Shown here: in pieces, positions 1-8,284 of the stretch | How positions within the stretch are numbered: position 1 is the stretch's first letter | Layout of the letters: each line of letters begins with the position of its first letter | Assembly (NCBI GenBank): GCA_002803225.1 | Contig: NXFV01001511.1 | Span: 1-10,381 of the forward strand | DNA from: Gamarada debralockiae | Lineage: Eukaryota; Ascomycota; Leotiomycetes; Helotiales; Hyphodiscaceae | Reading direction: 5' to 3' | Length of the DNA stretch: 10,381 bases | Translations under genes and position numbers: made by a program | The notes under the pieces: generated by a model | Databases searched by the model: none | The model's input: the letters and a program-made list of their open reading frames with translations, nothing else | What the model was told of the DNA's origin: nothing

Positions 1-600
1 CCGAATTCCACGGGGCCTCTCCTAGAGCCCTCAACCCAGACCATCCAAATATCACGTAGGTTGAAGAACCGCTTTTTCAGCATTCACTGCATGTCTCCTG
101 ATCCCCTGGATCACGCACTCGAACATAGAACCTCTGATCATCAATGCACTCCATCCACGACAATAATTGCACTATTTACGTCCTTCCGTCCGCATGAACA
201 TCCGGATTCCGAGCACAATTCGTACGACGATTTCTGTCGCAGCCTTTCTTGACTTGCACGAAAATACGTATGAACTGTTTCAATTTTGGTTGGCACGAGT
301 GTGCTTCGGAAACCGACCAGGTCCTCATGGGCATACTTCAACGGGATGCAAAGAGACGACAAAGGGATATGACGATGACATTGCGATAGTTAACGAAAAC
401 TGGACCGACAACGACAAAGAACTTGGTACCGAGGGATTTTCATTCCCGACTCGAAGGAGAATACTGCACTGGCAGAAACCGCCCTACTTTTCCTCTGCAG
501 CTGTATATGTAGAGTACACGGGCACAAAAAGTGGCGAACCATCACAGCAAAGAATTGCAAGCCGTTTCCCCTCACATACATTCCAATGAACTCAATCTCA
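1..600. other. Gene-free flank beyond the 3' end of the gene
   Basis: Only short frames exist on either strand. None carries a recognisable motif, and no splice-site pattern assembles them. A minus-strand frame of 146 codons (390-830) mostly overlaps the putative 3' UTR and looks like a chance frame. I see no RNA gene, repeat or transposon remnant here. Confidence 0.5.
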
Positions 601-606
601 TTTATT
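601..606 (-). promoter_or_regulatory. Candidate polyadenylation signal (AATAAA) of the DUF8035-type gene
   Basis: The minus strand reads AATAAA here, about 315 bp past the stop codon. The sequence between stop and signal is purine-rich on the mRNA strand with recurring GATGAG motifs, as expected of a transcribed 3' UTR. Fungal polyadenylation signals are often degenerate, so this is only a likely end point. Confidence 0.35.
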
Positions 607-920
607 GAAGTAACCTCTCGGCCGACCATTTGCGGCCCATACACGTCCCTATGACATGCACGCATGAATATGTATGCAGTACAAAATGTTACAAGAAAGT
701 ATCTCATCTCATCTCCTTGGTGCTTCTTCCTTCTCTCGAAATCAGCCATAAAACCCATGAGCCCAAAAATTATCTCATTCGCCATCAACACTCTGAATAG
801 AATCCGCTCAAAATGCCGCTCGCTCATCAACCATGCATGCTGTTGCTTAAATCGTCTCTTCTCATCTCCTCATCCCATAATCTCATCATCAAACTTCGAA
901 ATCTTCAAACCATTAAATCT

Positions 921-3836
921 TCAAGGCTTACTCTCCTTCCGTCCAGCGCCAGTAGTAGTAGTAACACTCCCCGGCGGTGGCGGGTTCCGTGTATATCCCG
1001 TATATTGCCCCGGGGAATTGGGATCTTCCCTCAGATTATTCCCCACGCCCGGGACCTCTCCCAAACCACCGCTCATAACGGGGTTCGCAGGCTCAATCAT
1101 CTTAGGCCTTTCCCGATCCCTATCTCCTTCGTAGGATGAATCCTCAGTGGTATCACTCTCACTCTGACTGCCGCGATCTCGTTCTCTGTTTCTGCGGTGA
1201 CGACGTTCAGAGCGTTCGCTGCGAGACGGCTCACGGTCGCCGCGCTCTGAACGCTCCTTTTTGTGGCGTTCGTGCCGTTCGCGGCGGGCGCGTCGACGTT
1301 CTTGGCGCTCTAGTTCCTCTCTCGCCGCTACAAAAGTATTAGTAATTGGCAAGGCCTCCTTTCGCCATTGCAAGAATCGCTCACCTCTAATCCTCTCCGT
1401 AACCTCCGCGTACCCCTGCACCTCATCCCGACTCAAGACCCTAAGCACAATAACAAAATCCTCTCTCTCTTCAAAGCGTTCCTTCCCCGCCTCCAAAGCC
1501 GCCGGATTCACCAATTTCCGTGAGATCTTCGTCCAGCGAGCGTCGGGTGGTACACCGTCTTTCTTTGCGTCCTTCAATGGGGCGACACCTTCGCGGATTG
1601 GTGAGGGGTCCTCGGGGAATTTCTCGCGGGGGGTCCGGAGGATGCCTTTCACGGGCTTGTCTTCGGCTTTCTCTCGTGGTGGGGAGACGACGCGGAGTTG
1701 ACGGCTCTCTTTGTCGGCTAATGTCATAGATGATTCGCGGCCGCGATGATTGGAGGAGTTAAGATCAGTCCTGATATCGGCGAGCTCTCTGGCATCCTTG
1801 GAAGCAGACTCCCTCGGTGTGCGTTGAGCCAAAACGGGTTCCTTGGGCGCAGAGGCTTCGTTCTTGTTCAGTGCTTCTTTGACAGCTTTGAGATCCATTG
1901 TGTCTTTGGGGTTAAACGGTGCTGGTGCCGCGCCGGATTCGTGTCTTGAGCGAGGCTCAAGACGAGATCGTGGACGAGCGTCGTCGGATGTGGAGGACTC
2001 TTCGCGGGAGTCGATGGTGGTTCCTGCTACTGCTGCGGCAGTGGCGGCCGTTGCAGCAGCAGCAATGGATCCTTCTGAGCGATGTCTTCGAGCTCTGTCT
2101 CTATCTCGTTCTCGACGGTCAGGATCGCTGTCGCGGTCTCGTTCGTCTCGAAGCTCTTTGGGTCGTTCATCGCGGGGCCTGTCATCCCTCGGCCTCTCAT
2201 CTCTTGGTCGTTCCTCCCTTGAATTATGCCGCTCCTTTGGATCTCGTCCACTGAGGTCAATGATGGGAGGCTCAGGCTTGATGTCTTTGTCATATCCGGG
2301 AGGTGGGCCTGATGGGGGTGGAGGCAGATCGCTATCACGATGTCTGCGTTCTCGGGGATCCCGATTGCTCAAATCGACTGGTTCTCGGTCTTCTCTAGGC
2401 TCGCGGCGTCTTCGAGGCTCGTCACCGTAGTCATCATCTCGTCGTCTTCGTCGTTCATCTCGATCTTCGCGGTCGTCTCTGTCGTCGTTGCTTCGAACCT
2501 TCTTGAGGGTATTGACACCCAGTGCTGCTCCAGCAATGCTCAGGCCAGTAGTAAGAGCTTCCTTTCCACCTTTGTGATCTCTGTGGTCTTTGTTGTCCCG
2601 ATCATCCGGTGATCGCTCTGATCGTTCCACTCTGTCAACTCTGTCTACTCGTTCAACCCGCTCAGGTCTCTCGGAACGTATTCCAAATCCTCGTTGCTCA
2701 ACTGGATCTTCGTAACGTTCGTGTCGATGCGGTCTTTCTCGCCTTCCATCATCTCGTGTCTCGTAATATTCGTCTCTCTGGGATTCTCGTCTTGGCTCGG
2801 TGTGATAAAGCGGTACAGGTCTGTCGTTTCTTCTCGTAAGACTCTCCCTTCTCCGAGGTATTTCTGGTTCAAAAGGAGGCTCCACTCTCGCAGGTCGTTG
2901 AATTGATTCCATGGGTGGTGGTGGAGGAACAACAGGCATTCTGACTTGAGCAGGTTGCTCCCAGGTTCCCCCTCGTGGTTGGATCCTGTCAAAGCCTCTA
3001 GTTGAAGGAGGTGGGCCTCGTTCTCTCGTATCATACGGAACTCTCGGATTGGTAAGGTCTTGGTAACTGGTAATACTGCTCGGTCTTGGAGCTCTTCCGC
3101 CTTCAAAGCTGTCCCTCCTGGCGTGATGTCTTGGCGCAGGCGAATTGTTGAGATCATATTGCACTAAATCTCTTGGATTCGTGTATCCGTACCCATTTTC
3201 GCCATAATCAGCTGCAACGGTATCGGCATATCTGACCGCTGAACCGGTGTAAACTGGTCTTGCTCTTGTAGTGCTCATGTATGCCCTTTCCTCTCTACCA
3301 GGACCAATCCGCAGCCTACCGCTGTCCCTTTCCTTCTCAAATTTATGCATATCCGCATTATCCACCGTAGAACTGTATGTCTTCCGATGATGATGTCCAT
3401 GCTTCGAAGTCGCAGGAATAGCATAATATTCTTCCTCGCTGGACCGATATGGATTCTTCAATAACGGACTCGTTGGTCTGCCACCAGTAGCACTGTGGAC
3501 CACAGGTCGATGGTGCGTTCTCGGCGCACTCGTAACAATTGTCGGTCTGATGTTCGAATCCAGGGTTGAACTTCGAGTTCGGCTTGTATCCCTACTTGCT
3601 CTCGGTAGCGGATCTGCTGTGACTTTGTATGTAGTTGTGGTAACCGGACCGGCGGAACCAACAGAGGAAACGCTGCTTCGAGGATTGGAGATGACTTCGC
3701 GCCGTCCCGTAGGGACAACATGCATATGGTGTTCGTGAACGGGAGACGCGTAGACATTGATTGGGAGCGATGCTCTCGCTGGGTTGTACATGACTGGTGA
3801 GCGCGGACGCGCATATCTTCCGTATCTATCCCCCAT
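921..3836 (-). CDS. DUF8035-type fungal protein, mixed-charge and mostly disordered (971 aa)
   Basis: This is a single uninterrupted frame of 971 codons. The ATG lies in a good context (CCACCAAGATGGG; A at -3, G at +4) about 46 bp below a TATA box, so I accept it as the start. Residues 1-420 are low-complexity, with family-like blocks SSEEEYYAIPA (132-142) and NGYGYTNPRDLVQYDLN (214-230). Residues 360-590 are packed with RD/RE/ER dipeptides. Two short hydrophobic islands stand out: a Gly/Ala segment with G431, G436 and G440 (about 423-447), and a poly-Ala run (590-604). The motif GILRTPREKFPEDP (731-744) precedes a compact block at about 765-822 (RWTKISRKLVNP ... FVIVLRVLSRDEV), which I recognise from memory as the conserved block of the DUF8035 family. 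A charged, probably helical Arg/Glu tail (838-895) and a Pro/Gly-rich C-terminus follow. The molecular function of this family is unknown to me. Nuclear or RNA-associated behaviour is inferred from composition only. No gene lies next to it on either side. Confidence 0.9.
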   Translation of the reverse strand: MGDRYGRYARPRSPVMYNPARASLPINVYASPVHEHHMHVVPTGRREVISNPRSSVSSVGSAGPVTTTTYKVTADPLPRASRDTSRTRSSTLDSNIRPTIVTSAPRTHHRPVVHSATGGRPTSPLLKNPYRSSEEEYYAIPATSKHGHHHRKTYSSTVDNADMHKFEKERDSGRLRIGPGREERAYMSTTRARPVYTGSAVRYADTVAADYGENGYGYTNPRDLVQYDLNNSPAPRHHARRDSFEGGRAPRPSSITSYQDLTNPRVPYDTRERGPPPSTRGFDRIQPRGGTWEQPAQVRMPVVPPPPPMESIQRPARVEPPFEPEIPRRRESLTRRNDRPVPLYHTEPRRESQRDEYYETRDDGRRERPHRHERYEDPVEQRGFGIRSERPERVERVDRVDRVERSERSPDDRDNKDHRDHKGGKEALTTGLSIAGAALGVNTLKKVRSNDDRDDREDRDERRRRRDDDYGDEPRRRREPREDREPVDLSNRDPRERRHRDSDLPPPPSGPPPGYDKDIKPEPPIIDLSGRDPKERHNSREERPRDERPRDDRPRDERPKELRDERDRDSDPDRRERDRDRARRHRSEGSIAAAATAATAAAVAGTTIDSREESSTSDDARPRSRLEPRSRHESGAAPAPFNPKDTMDLKAVKEALNKNEASAPKEPVLAQRTPRESASKDARELADIRTDLNSSNHRGRESSMTLADKESRQLRVVSPPREKAEDKPVKGILRTPREKFPEDPSPIREGVAPLKDAKKDGVPPDARWTKISRKLVNPAALEAGKERFEEREDFVIVLRVLSRDEVQGYAEVTERIRGERFLQWRKEALPITNTFVAAREELERQERRRARRERHERHKKERSERGDREPSRSERSERRHRRNRERDRGSQSESDTTEDSSYEGDRDRERPKMIEPANPVMSGGLGEVPGVGNNLREDPNSPGQYTGYTRNPPPPGSVTTTTGAGRKESKP
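1371..1544 (-). other. DUF8035-like conserved block within the CDS (residues about 765-822)
   Basis: This is the only part of the protein that looks folded. It has a balanced composition, alternating hydrophobic residues (FVIVLRVL) and amphipathic helices (PAALEAGKERF; DEVQGYAEVTERI), set between disordered charged regions. The family name is recalled, not searched. The block is in frame with everything around it, which argues that the long frame is real. Confidence 0.65.
2151..2210 (-). repeat. 15-bp degenerate tandem repeat coding RPRD(E/D) units
   Basis: Residues 543-562 read RPRDE, RPRDD, RPRDE, RPKEL, four five-residue units encoded by a 15-bp period with synonymous drift between copies. 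It is a coding minisatellite that could vary in copy number between strains. A related six-residue V(E/D)RV(E/D)R repeat lies at about 2601-2669 (residues 390-412). Confidence 0.7.
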
Positions 3837-3881
3837 CTTGGTGGCCCTTTCTTGATCGTAATAGAAGTGTTTCAGAAGCTG

Positions 3882-3889
3882 TATTTATA
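3882..3889 (-). promoter_or_regulatory. TATA box of the DUF8035-type gene
   Basis: On the minus strand this reads TATAAATA, the only clean TATA element in the 130 bp above the start codon at 3836. It would place transcription initiation only a short distance before the ATG, so the 5' leader would be short unless transcription starts further upstream. Confidence 0.5.
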
Positions 3890-3949
3890 TTCCTGCTCGA
3901 AGAGGCAACAGCTCCGATTGTAGGGCTGAGATGATCGAGTAAGCTGTCG

Positions 3950-3955
3950 CACGTG
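3950..3955. promoter_or_regulatory. CACGTG palindrome upstream of the DUF8035-type gene
   Basis: This is a perfect CACGTG hexamer about 114 bp above the start codon and about 60 bp above the TATA box, a typical position for a bHLH-factor site in ascomycete promoters. A second CACGTG occurs at 5693-5698. A hexamer alone is weak evidence. Confidence 0.25.
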
Positions 3956-3959
3956 TACA

Positions 3960-6650
3960 ATGCGGAGGAAGTTTCTGCAGGTATTCTAGCGAGGGAGGTT
4001 GATGTCAGCAGAGAGCAAACATTTTCTCGAAGGCGACGAAAGAACTAGAAGGGTGGCGGTTGAGAAATCGTACGTTGATGTGCCGGTAGTGCAAGATTAT
4101 CGAGTCATAGGGCTACCAATCGTTTGGGCGATGAAGAGCTTCTTGCAGATGGGTTTTGAGCGTTATCGTGGTGTGGATGACTAGAGACGTTGACCCCGCC
4201 GCAACGATGAGGTTGGTTGTTGATCGGCTGAATCTGCTGACAATGCGCAAAAGTAGATTCTGGAATGCACAAGGTGAACGCTGAGATATCGAAAAGGAGA
4301 AGAAATTGCTTGAGAAAGAAAATTTGGATGATCGCTGTCGTTGCCCTTTGATGCGAAGTCGGGAGGCTCTAGGACAGGATTGGGTTGGGATGGTTGGAAT
4401 AGGGGGATGATTTGAGCGGGGAGTGTCCTCGAGGACAAAATGACGTCCGGAGGCGAGACAGCAGGGGCCGGCTCTTTTGGAAGGATGAATGCCTGCAGTT
4501 ATCCTTCAACTGACTCCGCTGCCATGCACCATCCCCAAATAACTCGTAATGGGAAGAGGGCAAGCAAGCAAATATCATATATTTTGTATTAAGAAAAGTC
4601 AAGTCATGGTCGCGTCGTCGATGTTGTTCAACAATTAATTTTCCTCATGCGGTGCGAACGGACTCCTCTGTTCCGAGTGGCTCTTCTGGTGCAAAGCTCA
4701 CTCCACCACGGCTGGCACTGTAATCCAGCCCAACCCAATTGCCATGTCCCTCATCAGCGAACAAGCGTTCATGATTTGTTCCTTGTTAAAGTTTATTTTA
4801 TTTTTGTTCGTTCGCCCCGCCTGAGGGGCATCTGCATCTGAAAAAAATGCTATCCGCTGCTTCTGATAAGCTCGCAAGCCTTGGCTTCTGGAAGATTTAA
4901 GTAATCTACTCGGTGAGACTCATAAGACGGATATCAACGGATTTTGGAAGAAGAGTCCGAAGATTCCAGGTCGCTCACTCGGTGACGAGTCAGTCACATG
5001 TTTTGTACAAGTATCAGCCTCGTGACTTCAGATGAAGAGGAAGTCAGTTCTCTTCGGATGCTGTGTGGGAAGATGGATATCACACAAATAGAGGCTATCT
5101 TCCTCTTTAAGACATCAAAACATTCAGTGACATCATCCCAAACTCTATTTCCGACGACGTGTTCCTCCAGCGGCCACAAAAACCTTCCTCTCTCCTCTCA
5201 AAATCCCTTCCAAGGTCCCTCCCATTATCAAACAAAAACCCGTTCAAAAGGATCCTGTCATGCAATACAGTTGACAAGCATGTGGTTGCTTTCCTAAGCC
5301 AGTCACTGAACTTAAAATCGGGCATCAAGCGTCATCGCGGTCACTCCCAATTCCCCACATTCCGCAGGGATCATCATACGGATTGATTTTTTGTTAGAAG
5401 CACTCATTGACATTTCTCGGTCTCACCCGTTTGCATGAGAAGAGAGTATTTTAAATGATTGGGGATCGTTGGGTTGAGTTGAGGAACAGTGGGTCTGAGG
5501 GGGCTCCGCCGCGCATCCACTTTGGGCTCCAAGTGCAAGCTCCCTGCAGTCGAAACAGACTACTTCTCCTCTCTGGGTAAACTACTGCACCTCACAGATA
5601 CTATCCTGTGGTCTGATGAGAGCCCTCCGAGTGTTCGAGACTGCTTGAAGCGCTTGTCAAACCTTTGACATCCGGAAAAAACTCACGTCGCGCACGTGAC
5701 TCTCCCTCTCCCGTCTCCAACCATCGTTTTGATACTTATTTCAACGTCTCCCACATGTTTCTACAGCTCAGGACATGTCTTGATGCTCTCCCGAAAGGGT
5801 GGTGAAGCGGAGCTGGGAATCACGGTCGTACAGAGCCATTGTTAGCTAACGGACCTTTCATTTTACGTGTGTCAATTTTACCTGCTATTACTGAACACTA
5901 AAGAGTCGTCCTGGTGATTGTCACTTGCTGGATCAGTCTACACAGAGCTACCGTCAGTCCTTCTTCGAATCCAGACCCCACCCTCCACACACCCTTCTAT
6001 ATCCCTCCACGTCATGCGACCTATGGCGTTCCACTATGTATGTGCTGTGAGATTCGTACGGCGGTGTCTCCAACAACCAAACCCCTTCGCCCTTGATATC
6101 TTCTCTATTTCCAATTCTAGCTTTCGTGCTTTGCTGCTGATAGAACGGGTTGTCTATTGTATCTACCACCCTAAAGGATAATATGTAGACTTTTTCATGG
6201 CTCAATCACTTGTCTCCCGAATGGCAAGTCCGACGGCTCGGTCGTGGGTGTTTCATTCTCAGCAACAGTCGGCATTACCTGGCAACAGGGTAGTTGATAA
6301 GTAACGGATAGCCGCAGTGGATGCAATTAAATTTTTGTACATACTGCTGGCTCGCATCTTTATCCTTAAACGCCAGTAAGTCCAAGTGTCGGCCACCCTG
6401 CGAATCAGTCGTTCATCGATTGGTGGTGCTCAATTCACGTTGCAGCCAGAGCGGCACCCGCACACCAATCAATCCATGTTCTCTACGGTACTCGATTCAT
6501 TTGATCAATAGTACCTCGTTTAAATCCCGACGATGAAATTTTCTTGCGGCTGAAATATAACCTTCTCTTCCCTCTTCTCAATCTTAATCGCTACACTCTG
6601 ACAGCTGTGACATTCACCAAACAATTGCTCCTTTGAGATTATTAAATGAC
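3960..6650. other. Long intergenic region with no recognisable gene
   Basis: No frame exceeds about 100 codons, and none of those read looks like a conserved protein. Composition is ordinary, without the TpA excess seen further right. Small items noted: a GCCCC/GGGGC hairpin at 4814-4829, two ACTCGGTGA copies (4908-4916 and 4977-4985), and a palindrome followed by a pyrimidine tract at 5683-5722. An intron-rich small gene or a non-coding transcript cannot be excluded from sequence alone. Confidence 0.45.
5683..5699. promoter_or_regulatory. Palindrome TCACGT-N5-ACGTGA followed by a CT tract
   Basis: Perfect 6-bp inverted arms flank CGCGC and include a CACGTG core. A pyrimidine-rich run (5700-5722) follows directly, a combination common just upstream of ascomycete transcription starts. 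No convincing coding frame follows on the plus strand, since the first ATGs open only very short frames. It may be an orphan promoter, the promoter of a non-coding transcript, or chance. Confidence 0.2.
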
Positions 6651-6999
6651 ACTCCATCTAAGATGGTGGGGCTGACTCTTTAGCTTCAGCCCGGAGCCTC
6701 GACATCTGGTCCACACCGTTCACCAAGATAAAAATTGGCCAATGGCATACCTATTTTGGCCAATTTGCCTACTACTTCTTCTTTTACTGAACTGCTACTT
6801 CTCTGATATACTGTGATCCCTCCTGTTGCCCTCCAGCTATCTGTAGCTGTTACACCTTCTAGTTCTTCTAACTTGAACACTATAGAGCCTACGTGGTTTT
6901 GGATAAAGAGAGAGACTACAAAAAGGGCCTAATTCACTGGAATGAGGCATTAAGAGAGGCATAGGTTAAGTGTTGGAAAGAGATACTATACGAGAAGAT
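6650..6999. other. AT-leaning region without a recognised gene, left flank of a LINE insertion
   Basis: A minus-strand frame of 64 codons (6686-6880), open for some 15 more codons upstream, shows no motif I know. Two TTGGCCAA palindromes lie at 6735-6742 and 6756-6763. From about 6890 a plus-strand frame reads smoothly apart from stops at TAG codons (6959-6961, 7001-7003, 7007-7009). That is compatible with a decayed coding repeat but is not proof of one. Confidence 0.3.
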
Positions 7000-7012
7000 T
7001 TAGGCTTAGATT
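7000..7012. repeat. Target-site duplication, left copy (13 bp)
   Basis: TTAGGCTTAGATT, identical to 7353-7365. The two copies exactly bracket the LINE fragment. A few bases at the inner edge merge with the GATT tail, so the true duplication may be slightly shorter. Confidence 0.7.
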
Positions 7013-7027
7013 GATTGATTGATTGAT
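7009..7027. repeat. (GATT)n microsatellite, 3' tail of the LINE
   Basis: Nearly five uninterrupted GATT units on the plus strand. Read on the minus strand it is the 3' end of the LINE fragment, where these elements carry poly(A) or a short simple repeat. Confidence 0.75.
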
Positions 7028-7352
7028 AATCTTACGCTCACCAGCTAGCTAACTATACAGTACTCGTATAAATGCAAACCCTGGGAAAACCTAAAGGGAA
7101 CAAAAACGCAGGCACAGCAGTTCTACTGTTTCAGTGAATTACTCGCTACCTGTCAAAGCAAACGGCTTTACGAAGGCCTGGTGGAGCTGTAGAATCTTAG
7201 TGTCAGGAGGCCTTAGAACCCTGTCCTATGCCCATGCCTCTGTTCCTGATTGGACCTGAGCCTGGCTAGCTTGCCACCTGACCTTCCAGACCTCCAGTAC
7301 GCTCTTCCCTTCTGTGGCCGCAGTGAGGTAGTTCTGGCCCATTTCCAGCGGC
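7013..7352 (-). mobile_element. 5'-truncated LINE (Tad-like) fragment, end of the reverse-transcriptase ORF
   Basis: The minus strand reads from an ATG at 7342 through VLEVWKVRWQASQ to a TAG at 7226-7228. It continues as RPPDTKILQLHQAF until a TAA at 7139-7141. In the next frame LRKA overlaps and AFLF...FPRVC follows (about 7080-7175). Together these resemble the C-terminal part of fungal LINE ORF2, where a P..K.L.LH..LRKAESS block is followed by a RTG.IGL..FLF..RVP block. I recognise this from memory, without a search. The fragment is non-functional: 5'-truncated, frameshifted and interrupted by stops. The GATT tail and perfect 13-bp duplications at both edges show that it arrived by target-primed reverse transcription and was truncated on arrival. 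It is richer in CpA/TpG than its AT-rich surroundings, so it escaped the decay they show. Confidence 0.65.
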
Positions 7353-7365
7353 TTAGGCTTAGATT
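7353..7365. repeat. Target-site duplication, right copy (13 bp)
   Basis: TTAGGCTTAGATT, identical to 7000-7012, directly abutting the 5'-truncated end of the minus-strand LINE fragment. Confidence 0.7.
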
Positions 7366-7800
7366 AAAAGAATTACAAGGTATATTTAAGAAGTTAATTC
7401 GATATAATAGCCATAATCTGTATCAAGATAAATATAAAGGCGAAGAGAAGAGGAAAATTCACCTAGATAGTTGGAATATTTTTTAATAATTTCCCTCTCC
7501 CCCTCCCCTTTTCATTAGACTAACTAATTAAAGCCTAGCTTTTGACTAATAAAATGCTTATAGTAGGACTACAGTATTGCCTCAATAAAAGCTATAGGGG
7601 GTTATAGTGCTTCTGTTAATCCTTTAGGCTAGTTAACCCTTGTATTTCGCAAAATTCTGGAGACTTTTTATCGCGTCCTCTGTATCCCCCTCCTTGACTT
7701 TTCACGCTCCTTAGATATCTAGCTAGTCAAGTATACTACGATATTTCGCCCGAAAACCGTCCCAACTGACAATAGGCTAAAGGATTGATAAAGCTATACA
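7366..7800. other. AT-rich, RIP-like relic sequence
   Basis: Dense TTAG/CTAG/TTAA content and a C-tract (about 7495-7510). In 7501-7620 I count by hand 18 TpA against 10 ApT, and 8 CpA+TpG against 10 ApC+GpT, both in the direction of repeat-induced point mutation. The plus-strand frame ending at 7486 (LKELQGIFKKLIRYN...) is unrecognised. This is probably the host repeat into which the LINE inserted, but its type is unclear. Confidence 0.45.
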
Positions 7801-8284
7801 CGGTTATCGAGCAGTCGACCGCTGTTTGGTTGAAAAAATCGTCGGTGACAATAAAGACGTAAAATGGATCAGGCCTATGTTGGTCAGCGGGAAAGATCGC
7901 AGAGTTCCATCTTAATTAGTCAGTGCCTTATGTGTCACACGTAGCGGCTCTCTCTTCCAGTATCTCGTTCAAGTTCCTGGACGGAAGATTTTACTTACAA
8001 GAAATGAATTAAAAAGCTTGACATAGCCAGAAAAGTGAAGAGAACAGCTTTCTTTCCAGTGCGAAGGTTGCTTGGGCTCACAATCCTGATGGCTAAGCAT
8101 CGCCCCATTCGATGACTCTTGTCGATCTGCTCTCTTGTAGGCGCATACAGAACTGCATAGTATAATTGCTTGCAGCGAGTAGAAGCGTACTTAGAACATT
8201 GATCAAAAAATGAAATATAGTGTTGGTACGATGGGTCTCGGAGCACCGAACTAGATTCCACTACCCGAAGTTGCAAAAGCAACA
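7801..8284. other. No feature recognised
   Basis: A minus-strand frame of 96 codons (7995-8285) has no recognisable motif. Composition is ordinary, and I see no repeat, LTR end or RNA gene. Confidence 0.4.

Noticed and set aside
390..830. 146-codon minus-strand frame downstream of the main gene
   Set aside because: It lies mostly within the putative 3' UTR (601-920), its composition does not look like a conserved protein, and no promoter or terminator of its own is seen.
1843..2430. 195-codon plus-strand frame rich in Ser/Arg/Leu, opposite the main gene
   Set aside because: It is the antisense shadow of the Arg/Asp-rich codons of the minus-strand gene, which keep this frame free of stops. 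It has no independent motif or promoter.
4814..4829. GCCCC/GGGGC hairpin, terminator-like
   Set aside because: This is a eukaryotic sequence, the stem is only 5 bp, and no gene ends next to it.
4998..5297. 99-codon plus-strand frame in the intergenic region
   Set aside because: Its Ser/Thr-rich composition looks like translated non-coding sequence. There are overlapping frames on both strands of similar length and no start context or conserved motif.
5962..5974. TTCGAATCC, another B-box-like string on the plus strand
   Set aside because: No A box lies about 40-60 bp upstream and no cloverleaf can be folded around it by eye.
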